Positions 16,347 through 23,881 of a stretch of DNA of 64,000 bases are shown piece after piece. Numbering within the stretch: position 1 is the stretch's first letter; the number at the start of each line of letters is the position of its first letter. Both the position numbers and the translations under genes were made by a program. A model generated the notes under the pieces. That model had not been told where the DNA came from. It worked only from the letters and a program-made list of their open reading frames with translations, and did no database searches. This stretch comes from Methylomagnum ishizawai (GTDB taxonomy: Bacteria > Pseudomonadota > Gammaproteobacteria > Methylococcales > Methylomonadaceae). The stretch spans positions 1 through 64,000 of the forward strand of contig CAMAVM010000012.1 of the NCBI GenBank assembly GCA_945861705.1, in the 5' to 3' direction.

Positions 16347-18884
16347 ATGAGTACGAAAAAGTCACTGGTTGTTATCGGCAATGGCATGGTGGGTCAAAAT
16401 TTCTTGACCAGTCTAATGGCAAGCCAGTGCAAAGACAGTTATCACGTTACGACGTTTTGCGAAGAACCCCGGCCAGCTTATGATCGCGTTCACCTGTCAG
16501 CTTTTTTTTCAGGTAAAACGGCAGCCGATCTGGCTTTGGCAGATGAAGGCTTTTTTGCAAGCAACGGTATCACAATCCATTTAGGCGACAAGGCAGATTA
16601 CATAGATCGCGACAATAAAACCGTCACGTCTGTAAAAGGCGTAACTATTGCTTATGACACCTTGGTTTTGGCAGCCGGATCTTATCCCTTTGTGCCGCCC
16701 GTGCCAGGTCATGACAGAGCTAACTGTTTGGTTTACCGCACGATTGAAGACCTTGAGGCGATAGCGAACGCAGCAAAATCCAGTAAGGTCGGCGTTGTTG
16801 TTGGCGGTGGCTTATTAGGTTTGGAAGCAGCCAAGGCATTGACCGACCTAGGGCTTGAAACGCATGTCGTCGAATTCGCACCCCGTTTGATGGCGGTACA
16901 ACTCGATGAATTTGGCGGTGCAATGCTAAGGCGCAAGGTTGAAGCTTTGGGCTTACAGGTACACACGGGTAAAAACACCACGCAGATTACCGACGGCGAG
17001 CAGTGCGTCAACAAGATGTGCTTTGCTGACGGCGAAGAGCTTGAAACCGACATCGTACTGTTTTCTGCAGGAATACGTCCGCGCGATGACATTGCCCGTG
17101 CTTGCGGTCTGGAGGTAGGGCAGCGTGGTGGTATCGTTATCGACAACCAATGCAAGACCTCCGACCCCGACATTTACGCCATAGGTGAATGTGCACTTTG
17201 GAACGGCATGATTTTCGGTTTGGTCGCGCCAGGTTACGCCATGGCACGGACTGTTGTTGCCGATCTCGCAGGTGAACAGACCAGCTTTACTGGTGCAGAC
17301 ATGAGTACCAAACTCAAGTTGATGGGCGTTGATGTCGCCAGCATCGGCGATGCCCACGCCAAGTCGCAAGGCGCACTGGTTTACACCTACCAAAATGGCG
17401 CGAGCGAAGTCTATAAGCGGCTGGTGGTCAGTCAGGACAAAAAGCAGTTGCTAGGTGCGGTGTTAGTCGGCGAAGTATCCGGTTACGGCACATTATTGCA
17501 ATATTGCTTAAACGGTATTGAACTGCCGGAAAATCCAGATTCGCTAATTTTGCCGCATCGCTCCGACGAATCGGTTGGCTTAGGCCCAGATGCACTCCCG
17601 ATGTCCGCCCAAATCTGCTCCTGCTACGATGTCACTAAGGGGGCAATTTGTCAGGCGATAGAAGCAGGCTGCACGTCAATTGGCGCATTGAAAGCAGAAA
17701 CCAAGGCTTCTACCGGCTGTGGCGGTTGCTCGGCGTTATTAAAGTCGGTAATGGATTGTGAATTACTGAAACACGGCATAGAAGTCAACACCGATATTTG
17801 CGAACACTTCCCCTATACCCGCCAGGATCTTTACAATCTCGTCGTCGTCGAACAAATCAAGACCTTCGACGGGCTGTTAGAAAGCCACGGTAAAGGCCGA
17901 GGTTGTGAGATATGCAAACCTGCCATCGGCTCTATTTTGGCATCTTATTGGAACGAATACGTACTTGCAAACGAGCATTTAGGCTTGCAGGATACCAACG
18001 ACACGTTTCTGGCGAATATGCAGAAAGATGGCACTTACTCCGTCGTACCGCGCATCACTGGCGGGGAAATCAGCCCAGATATGCTGATTGCGCTCGGTCA
18101 AGTCGGCAAAAAATATAAACTTTACACCAAGATTACCGGTGGGCAACGAGTCGATTTGTTTGGCGCTCGGGTTGACCAATTACCGCATATTTGGAAAGAG
18201 CTTATAGACGCAGGCTTTGAATCCGGTCACGCTTATGGCAAATCCTTACGTACGGTAAAATCCTGCGTCGGCAGTACCTGGTGTCGTTATGGCATCGACG
18301 ATAGCGTGGGTTTGGCGATAGAACTGGAAAACCGTTACAAAGGCTTGCGCTCACCCCATAAAATAAAATTTGCCGTATCAGGTTGTACACGCGAATGTGC
18401 GGAAGCACAAGGTAAGGATGTCGGCGTAATTGCTACCGAAAATGGCTGGAATTTGTACGTCTGCGGCAATGGCGGGATGAAACCGCGTCATGCCGATCTC
18501 TTTGCGACTGGCTTGGATAAAGAAACGCTAATCAAGTACATCGACCGCTTCCTGATATTTTATGTTCGTACCGCAGCACGTCTACAACGCACCTCGGTGT
18601 GGATGGAGAATATGGAAGGCGGCCTAGATTACCTTAAAGGCGTTGTCATTGATGACAAACTCGGGCTGTGCGAACAGCTAGAACAACAAATGGAACATGT
18701 TATCGACACCTATCAATGTGAATGGAAAACCACGATTGAAGACGAAAACAAACTGAAGCGATTCCGGCATTTTATTAACAGCGACCAGCCTGATGATAAT
18801 GTCGTGTTCGTCGAGGAACGAGGACAAATTCGACCTGCGGATGACGACGAACGCAAGCATTTCAAAATGATGGAGGTTGCTTGA
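16347..18884 (+). CDS. nirB: Assimilatory nitrite reductase [NAD(P)H], large subunit
   Basis: The 845-residue NirB begins with an FAD-binding motif, VVIGNGMVGQNF. A second nucleotide-binding motif, VGVVVGGGLLGLEAAKAL, lies near residue 150, and a BFD-like [2Fe-2S] domain with CSCYDVTKGAI and GCGGC spans about 425-470. The C-terminal half holds the ferredoxin-like and siroheme/[4Fe-4S] domains. Cluster cysteines are C640 and C646 (SCVGSTWCRYG) and C680 and C684 (GCTRECAEAQG). The enzyme reduces nitrite to ammonium with six electrons from NAD(P)H in the cytoplasm. It is the first gene after the sigma54 promoter and overlaps nirD by one base. Confidence 0.96.
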   Translation: MSTKKSLVVIGNGMVGQNFLTSLMASQCKDSYHVTTFCEEPRPAYDRVHLSAFFSGKTAADLALADEGFFASNGITIHLGDKADYIDRDNKTVTSVKGVTIAYDTLVLAAGSYPFVPPVPGHDRANCLVYRTIEDLEAIANAAKSSKVGVVVGGGLLGLEAAKALTDLGLETHVVEFAPRLMAVQLDEFGGAMLRRKVEALGLQVHTGKNTTQITDGEQCVNKMCFADGEELETDIVLFSAGIRPRDDIARACGLEVGQRGGIVIDNQCKTSDPDIYAIGECALWNGMIFGLVAPGYAMARTVVADLAGEQTSFTGADMSTKLKLMGVDVASIGDAHAKSQGALVYTYQNGASEVYKRLVVSQDKKQLLGAVLVGEVSGYGTLLQYCLNGIELPENPDSLILPHRSDESVGLGPDALPMSAQICSCYDVTKGAICQAIEAGCTSIGALKAETKASTGCGGCSALLKSVMDCELLKHGIEVNTDICEHFPYTRQDLYNLVVVEQIKTFDGLLESHGKGRGCEICKPAIGSILASYWNEYVLANEHLGLQDTNDTFLANMQKDGTYSVVPRITGGEISPDMLIALGQVGKKYKLYTKITGGQRVDLFGARVDQLPHIWKELIDAGFESGHAYGKSLRTVKSCVGSTWCRYGIDDSVGLAIELENRYKGLRSPHKIKFAVSGCTRECAEAQGKDVGVIATENGWNLYVCGNGGMKPRHADLFATGLDKETLIKYIDRFLIFYVRTAARLQRTSVWMENMEGGLDYLKGVVIDDKLGLCEQLEQQMEHVIDTYQCEWKTTIEDENKLKRFRHFINSDQPDDNVVFVEERGQIRPADDDERKHFKMMEVA

Positions 18885-19258
18885 TGTCTGTTTGGAAAGA
18901 TATTTGTAGCACCAATGGTTTGCAACCGGACTCTGGCGTGTGCGCGTTAGTAGATGGGCAACAAGTGGCAATCTTCTTTTTAGTGAGGGAACAAGCCGTC
19001 TATGCAATCCATAACTATGATCCCATTGGCAAAGCCAACGTGTTATCCCGTGGCCTGATTGGTGATATCAAGGGCGAGCCTGTGGTTGCATCACCGTTGT
19101 ACAAGCAGCACTTCAGCCTTAAGACTGGCATTTGTCTCGAAGATGAAAGCATCGTCGTACCAACTTACCCTATTCGCATACAAAACGGCAGGGTTGAAAT
19201 ACAAGTTACGGCCATTGGTGTTTCTCAAGGTCGTCCATACGAAGAGGCGAGCGCATGA
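18884..19258 (+). CDS. nirD: Nitrite reductase small subunit (NirD-type Rieske-like protein)
   Basis: The chosen ATG at 18884 overlaps the nirB stop (TGATG) and is preceded by GGAGG. The product is 124 residues, including VWKDICSTNGLQPDSGVCALV and YAIHNYDPIGKANVLSRGL. The fold is Rieske-like, but as usual for NirD the Cys/His ligands of a true Rieske cluster are missing. The C-terminal strand GICLEDESIVVPTYPIRI completes the domain. It associates with NirB. The stop overlaps the next gene by four bases (ATGA). Confidence 0.93.
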   Translation: MSVWKDICSTNGLQPDSGVCALVDGQQVAIFFLVREQAVYAIHNYDPIGKANVLSRGLIGDIKGEPVVASPLYKQHFSLKTGICLEDESIVVPTYPIRIQNGRVEIQVTAIGVSQGRPYEEASA

Positions 19259-20172
19259 AAATCAATTATTACATTGCTGATGTATTTACCAAGCAGTTGT
19301 TTAACGGTGCCCAGATAGCGGTATTTCCCAATGCCGATGGCTTAAGTGATGCAACCATGAAACTGCTGGCAAGAGAGTTGAACCTATCCGAAACGGTGTT
19401 CGTCTTTCATCCAGAGCAGAGTGATAGCAAACGCAAAATGCGCGTTTTCAGCCCCAAAAAGGAACTCGATTTTGCTGGGCATCCGATTATTGCCACGGCT
19501 TATATCCTTGGCTTATGCGGTGACATCCCTTTAATTGAAGGGATTACGCCGATTGTTCTGGAGCAAAACGCTGGGGCAATTAATGCCAATATCTCAGTGG
19601 CTGATGGTAAACCTACGTTTGTGCAATTTGCCCGTACTGTGGTTTCAATCGTTGACCGATTTGCGCCGACAGATGAAGAACTGGCTAGTTTTTTAGGTAT
19701 CAAACAATCAGAGCTGGACCATAAAAAATATTCGCCACGACTGGTTTCTTGCGGTTTTCCTTACCTGATCGTACCCGTATGGAGCTACGAAACGGTTAGG
19801 CAAGCAAAATTTAACAGCGCGGCCTGGAGCCAATCTATCGCACCGCAAACAGCAGCGCAAGAAATCCTGCTATTTGCCCACAAAACACCATTTACCGATT
19901 CTGATTTCAATGCCCGGTTGCTGGGGCCGCACATTGGTCTTTACGATGATCCGCCAATAGGTAGTGCCATGCCCGCATTTGCTTCATATTTGTGTTCCTT
20001 TGAACACACCCGAAAAGGCACTCACGTTTTTGCAGTTGATAGAGGCGATGCCAACAGCCGCCGCAGTGTTATCAACCTGGAAATGGATAACAAAGGCCAT
20101 GAGTCTTTGCCATTGCGGGTTGGGGGTGCAGCCGTGTTGTTTGCACAGGGGACGATTGATTTGCCAGATTAA
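19255..20172 (+). CDS. PhzF-family isomerase-like protein
   Basis: This 305-residue protein has the two-domain PhzF fold: an N-terminal IADVFTKQLFNGAQIAVF, then the catalytic glutamate in LNLSETVFV (about residue 47), and the conserved FAGHPIIATAY. The second half repeats the fold and has the Asp-rich/Gly motif IGSAMPAFASYL in place of the usual GSA-x-G region. PhzF relatives catalyse isomerisation or epimerisation and related acid-base chemistry, and most are uncharacterised. Its ATG overlaps the nirD stop by four bases, so it is translationally coupled into the nitrite reductase operon, which is not an obvious partner. The substrate is unknown. Confidence 0.88.
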   Translation: MKINYYIADVFTKQLFNGAQIAVFPNADGLSDATMKLLARELNLSETVFVFHPEQSDSKRKMRVFSPKKELDFAGHPIIATAYILGLCGDIPLIEGITPIVLEQNAGAINANISVADGKPTFVQFARTVVSIVDRFAPTDEELASFLGIKQSELDHKKYSPRLVSCGFPYLIVPVWSYETVRQAKFNSAAWSQSIAPQTAAQEILLFAHKTPFTDSDFNARLLGPHIGLYDDPPIGSAMPAFASYLCSFEHTRKGTHVFAVDRGDANSRRSVINLEMDNKGHESLPLRVGGAAVLFAQGTIDLPD

Positions 20173-20188
20173 AATTTAAACATCGTTA

Positions 20189-20280
20189 CCACGCTCCGCG
20201 TGGGAACGCAGATAGTGACGCTCCAGCGTCACGCAACGCAGAGCGTTGCAATATGAATTCCCACGCCTGAGCGTGGGAAC
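20189..20280. repeat. Cluster of four REP-like palindromes
   Basis: Four GC-rich palindromes follow in tandem: around 20189-20204 (CACGC-TCC-GCGTG core), 20215-20232 (GTGACGCT and AGCGTCAC), 20233-20249 (GCAACGC and GCGTTGC), and 20258-20279 (TTCCCACGC and GCGTGGGAA). They fill the gap between the PhzF-like gene and nasA. Repeats of this style are dispersed between genes in many bacteria and can affect mRNA stability or attenuate downstream expression. Confidence 0.75.
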
Positions 20281-20306
20281 TATAAGACACTTAATATCAA
20301 ATAGTT

Positions 20307-22499
20307 ATGTTATTCGGACGAAACATCAAAAACCCCATCAAGATGACCGATAAGGGCGTGGTCAAGTGGACGTATTCGACTTGCGGTTACTGCTCCACCG
20401 GCTGTTCCATTGAAATCGGCACGAATGCCCAAGGCCAGCCTGTGGCCTCGCGTGGCGTGGGTGGTGCGGATGTCAACCGTGGCAAGCTGTGCCTGAAAGG
20501 GATATTTGAGTACGAGGTGTTTGAAGCCACGGGGCGCGCCAGCAAGCCGATGATACGCGATTACATCCATGAGCCTTACGCCCCAACCAACTGGGATACC
20601 GCGCTGGACAAGATGGCCTCAGAAATCAAGCGCATCCAGGCCAAGTACGGACGGGATTCGTTCGCCATTGTTTCGACTGGGCAAATCCTCACCGAAGAAT
20701 TTTATACCTTGGGCAAACTGGCACGGGGCGCAATCGGCACCAACAATTACGACGGCAATACGACTCTTTGTATGGCTTCGGCGGTATCCGGCTATAAGCG
20801 TTCGTTCGGATCGGACGGCCCGCCTGGCTGCTATGAAGACTTTGAACATACCGATTGCCTGATCGCCTGGGGTTCCAACCTGCCTGAGCAACATCCGATC
20901 ATCTACTGGCGGTTAAAAGAAGCCCTGGAAAAACGCCGTTTTCCTTTGATCGTGGTCGATCCCCGTGTCACCATCTTTGCCCAAAATGCCGACATCCATT
21001 TGCCGATTACCCCAGGTACCGATGTCGTGCTGCAAAACGCCTTGATCCACGTCATTATCAAGGAAGGTCTGGAAGACCGCGATTACATCAATGCCAACAC
21101 CAACGGTTTTGAGGAACTGGCGAAAGAAGTCGAAAACTACGATCCGACCAGTGCCGCCAAACTGTGCGGCATTGACGAAGACACGATCCGCACCGTGGCT
21201 CGGCTGTACGGCAAAGCCAATCGCGCCATGAGCATCTGGACAATGGGCATCAACCAAAGCACCCACGGCTCCGATGGTGTGGTGGGCATCAACAACCTGA
21301 GCCTAGTGACGGGCAATATCGGCAAGCCCGGCGGCACCAGCCTGTCCATCACCGGACAATGCAATGCAATGGGGACGCGCGAGTGGTCATCTTGCTCAGG
21401 CTTGCCCGGTTACCGTGCCTTGGAAAAAGCGGAAGACCGGGAAGAAATCGCTAAGTTTTGGGGCATAGACCCTGAGTTCTTCCCCAAAATTCGTGGCCTA
21501 ACGGAAACCGATATTTTCCCGGCGATAGAAACCGGGGAAATCAAGGGTCTATGGCTGGTCGCCACCAACCCCATGACCTCGATGGCGAATACGCCACGCA
21601 TCCGCAAGACCCTGGAGAAGCTGGAATGTTTGGTTGTGCAAGATGCCTACTATGATGTCGAATCCAGCCAATACGCGCATATCTTTTTGCCCGCCGGAAT
21701 CTGGGCGGAGAAGGAAGGCGTGTTCACCAATACCGAACGGCGCGTCAATCTGACCCGCCAAGTCAAGCCGCCTTATGCCGAATCCAAGTCGGACATGCAG
21801 ATTTTCAATGAGGTGGCGAAGCGGTTCGATAATGGCAAGCTTATTAAATTTCCGGAAAAACCAGAAGACGTTTTTGAAGAAATGAAACAGCTAAGCAAAG
21901 GGCGGTTATGCGACATCAGCGGCATGAGCCACGACTTGATCGAACAGCAACGCGGTATTCAATGGCCTTATACCGAAGCACAAATGACCAATGGTGAAAG
22001 TGGCAGCCAGCGGCTTTATACTGAAACGGCAAGCTTTTGTTATTCCGATGGCAGGGCAAAACTGATCCCGCTGCCGTTTATCAATAACAATGAAGTGCCG
22101 GACGAGCAGTATCCCTTCTGGCTGAATTCAGGTCGTTTGGTGGAACATTGGCACACTCGCACCAAGACCGGCAAGATCGGCAACAACAACAAGTTCAGCC
22201 CTATCCCGTTCATGGAAATGAGCCCCGATGCGGCGGATGAACTGGGCATCAAGCACCAAACTTATGTGCGGGTGACTTCCCGCCGTGGCGATGCCGTCGT
22301 CATGGCCATGTTGACCCAGCGCGTTCCCAAGAACATGGTGTTCATCCCCTTCCATTTTTTTGATTGCGTTAACCGGCTGACCTTGGGCTTGTTGGATCCT
22401 TATTCCCGGCAACCTGCCTTCAAGCAATCAGCCGTCAATATTGAACACGTAGACCAAGATTTCGCCGCACAATTGAGCAAGGAGTTAAGGACTTATTAA
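20307..22499 (+). CDS. nasA: Assimilatory nitrate reductase catalytic subunit (NasA/NarB-type)
   Basis: The 730-residue molybdopterin oxidoreductase has an N-terminal [4Fe-4S] motif with C26, C29, C33 and C62 (TCGYCSTGC and RGKLCLKG). The probable molybdenum-ligand cysteine is in NTTLCMASAV, and conserved MGD-binding segments include GINQSTHGSDGVVGINNL. The C-terminal domain has FWLNSGRLVEHWHTRTKTG. No twin-arginine signal is present, so it is cytoplasmic. The length is like compact NarB, without the extra [2Fe-2S] tail of long NasA. It reduces nitrate to nitrite for NirBD. Its G+C looks higher than the following small genes. Confidence 0.9.
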   Translation: MLFGRNIKNPIKMTDKGVVKWTYSTCGYCSTGCSIEIGTNAQGQPVASRGVGGADVNRGKLCLKGIFEYEVFEATGRASKPMIRDYIHEPYAPTNWDTALDKMASEIKRIQAKYGRDSFAIVSTGQILTEEFYTLGKLARGAIGTNNYDGNTTLCMASAVSGYKRSFGSDGPPGCYEDFEHTDCLIAWGSNLPEQHPIIYWRLKEALEKRRFPLIVVDPRVTIFAQNADIHLPITPGTDVVLQNALIHVIIKEGLEDRDYINANTNGFEELAKEVENYDPTSAAKLCGIDEDTIRTVARLYGKANRAMSIWTMGINQSTHGSDGVVGINNLSLVTGNIGKPGGTSLSITGQCNAMGTREWSSCSGLPGYRALEKAEDREEIAKFWGIDPEFFPKIRGLTETDIFPAIETGEIKGLWLVATNPMTSMANTPRIRKTLEKLECLVVQDAYYDVESSQYAHIFLPAGIWAEKEGVFTNTERRVNLTRQVKPPYAESKSDMQIFNEVAKRFDNGKLIKFPEKPEDVFEEMKQLSKGRLCDISGMSHDLIEQQRGIQWPYTEAQMTNGESGSQRLYTETASFCYSDGRAKLIPLPFINNNEVPDEQYPFWLNSGRLVEHWHTRTKTGKIGNNNKFSPIPFMEMSPDAADELGIKHQTYVRVTSRRGDAVVMAMLTQRVPKNMVFIPFHFFDCVNRLTLGLLDPYSRQPAFKQSAVNIEHVDQDFAAQLSKELRTY

Positions 22500-22535
22500 A
22501 CCAACCTATAATGGTGTTTTGGTGTCGCCTATGTA

Positions 22536-22564
22536 TTTACATATTATTTAATTATAGCTATAAT
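22536..22564 (+). promoter_or_regulatory. Sigma70 promoter with overlapping palindromic operator (toxin-antitoxin pair)
   Basis: TTTACA (22536-22541) and TATAAT (22559-22564) are separated by exactly 17 bases. The perfect 14-base palindrome ATTATAGCTATAAT (22551-22564) covers the -10 element. Such a dyad suits autorepression by a dimeric ribbon-helix-helix antitoxin. Confidence 0.7.
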
Positions 22565-22597
22565 ACGTACATACAATATTTAACAAAGGAGTTCCTC

Positions 22598-22846
22598 ATG
22601 CGACAAGCATCTAATTTTAGGCTCGATGAGACCGTAATAAACACAATTAATGTACTGGCAAAAGACCTGCATACGACAAAAACAAACGTGATTGAAGAAG
22701 CGGTGATTCAATATGCTGCCTCATTAAAAACCAAAAGGAATGCGCTGTTGCAATTCGCAGGGTCACTAGGCGCAAGCGAAGCAGACAGTATTTTAGGCAG
22801 TATCCAACGGGATAAAAATAGCAAAGATATTGATTTCGGGTTATGA
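22598..22846 (+). CDS. Ribbon-helix-helix-type antitoxin
   Basis: The start is ATG 22598 behind AAAGGAG; an upstream in-frame extension to 22511 crosses the promoter and is rejected. The 82-residue product begins RQASNFRLDETVINTINVLA, with a short strand then two helices including TTKTNVIEEAVIQYAA. This is the pattern of MetJ/Arc-type DNA-binding antitoxins. The C-terminal tail would wrap the toxin. The stop overlaps the PIN toxin start by four bases (ATGA). It probably represses its own promoter through the dyad at 22551-22564. Confidence 0.85.
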   Translation: MRQASNFRLDETVINTINVLAKDLHTTKTNVIEEAVIQYAASLKTKRNALLQFAGSLGASEADSILGSIQRDKNSKDIDFGL

Positions 22847-23238
22847 ACGTCGTCATCGACAGCGATATTTTGATTTATTTCTTGAAAGGTCAGCAAGAGA
22901 TAGTCGATAAGTTAAGCGCACACCCCATCGAAAATATTTTTACTACTCGCATCAATGTCACTGAATTGCTATACGGCGCGTTTAATTCGGTAAAAGTTGC
23001 ACAGAATATGGCAAAAATAAGCGCGTTTTTAGCGAATTTTCATATCCTTGAGTTTGATGAAAAAGCCAGCATGACATTTGCCCAAGAAAAAGCCCGATTA
23101 AAAAAGGACGGTGATCTGATTGCCGATATGGATTTAATGATTGCTAGTATTGCGGTTGCTAATAAGTTTTCTCTGGTCACTAATAATCATAAGCATTTTG
23201 ACCGGATTGAAGGTTTACTGGTGGAAAGGTGGCTGTGA
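22843..23238 (+). CDS. VapC-type PIN-domain toxin
   Basis: This 131-residue PIN-domain protein begins VVIDSDILIYFLKG, with catalytic Asp at residue 6 (and D8). A Glu lies in NVTELLYGAF near residue 41, an Asp pair in DLIADMDLMIASIA near 95-100, and the terminal Asn/Asp site in LVTNNHKHFDRI. PIN toxins are Mg-dependent ribonucleases, often cutting tRNA or rRNA. It is coupled to the upstream antitoxin. The pair sits between nasA and the ferredoxin/anchor gene and looks like a later arrival in that operon. Confidence 0.9.
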   Translation: MNVVIDSDILIYFLKGQQEIVDKLSAHPIENIFTTRINVTELLYGAFNSVKVAQNMAKISAFLANFHILEFDEKASMTFAQEKARLKKDGDLIADMDLMIASIAVANKFSLVTNNHKHFDRIEGLLVERWL

Positions 23239-23320
23239 ACATAATGATTGGAAATAAATTTAGATTTATAGATTGCATTGAATGCAACCCTGTGGGGCTT
23301 AATTTTACGTTAGGAATTTT

Positions 23321-23794
23321 ATGGATAAACCACCAATAAGCTTATTTATACCTTCTTACGTTGTTGAATACGCAGTTGTCGATTCAACAGTCAAATACAT
23401 GAATAAGAAAAATTTATGGGCCGGAGATGAGTTGGTGGGTGTAGTACCAAAATTAGCGATATCCAAAGATATTGAAACATCCGAATTTCGCCTGTCACAC
23501 TGTAACGAAGAGTGGGAAGACCTCTGCGCTGTTCAATCGGCAACGACAATTGAGGAAATCAAGGAAATTGCCGAAAAACATTATCAAGGCATTAACAAAA
23601 ACTGGATTCGGACAAACTATAACGAGTCTGATGCCATCGCCTTGATTGAAGCAGAAAAAGAAGCAGTGAAGTGTTCATTTTGCGGACGATCCCCTTGGGA
23701 TGAAGAAATAGGAAGAATGGTTATCAATGAAAAAGCAAGAATTTGTGAGCTATGTATCAAGTCTTACTACAGCTTAATTCAAAAGAATTACTAA
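23321..23794 (+). CDS. Small protein with C-terminal ClpX-type zinc finger
   Basis: This 157-residue protein has an acidic, mixed alpha/beta N-terminal region of no recognised family. Its C-terminal C4 zinc finger has C118, C121, C142 and C145 in CSFCGRS and ICELCI. The spacing CXXC-X20-CXXC matches the ClpX N-terminal zinc-binding domain. AGGA precedes the ATG. No AAA+ part is present. It could be a ClpX-like adaptor or an immunity/regulatory protein, but nothing in the sequence decides. It lies 82 bases after the PIN toxin in the same AT-rich insert. Confidence 0.75.
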   Translation: MDKPPISLFIPSYVVEYAVVDSTVKYMNKKNLWAGDELVGVVPKLAISKDIETSEFRLSHCNEEWEDLCAVQSATTIEEIKEIAEKHYQGINKNWIRTNYNESDAIALIEAEKEAVKCSFCGRSPWDEEIGRMVINEKARICELCIKSYYSLIQKNY

Positions 23795-23881
23795 TTTATT
23801 GTATGTGTAATAGCAGTATGCTCTTCTGCACACACCATGATGATTTTTGGTATGCGATGCGTACCCTACATTGGACAAATT

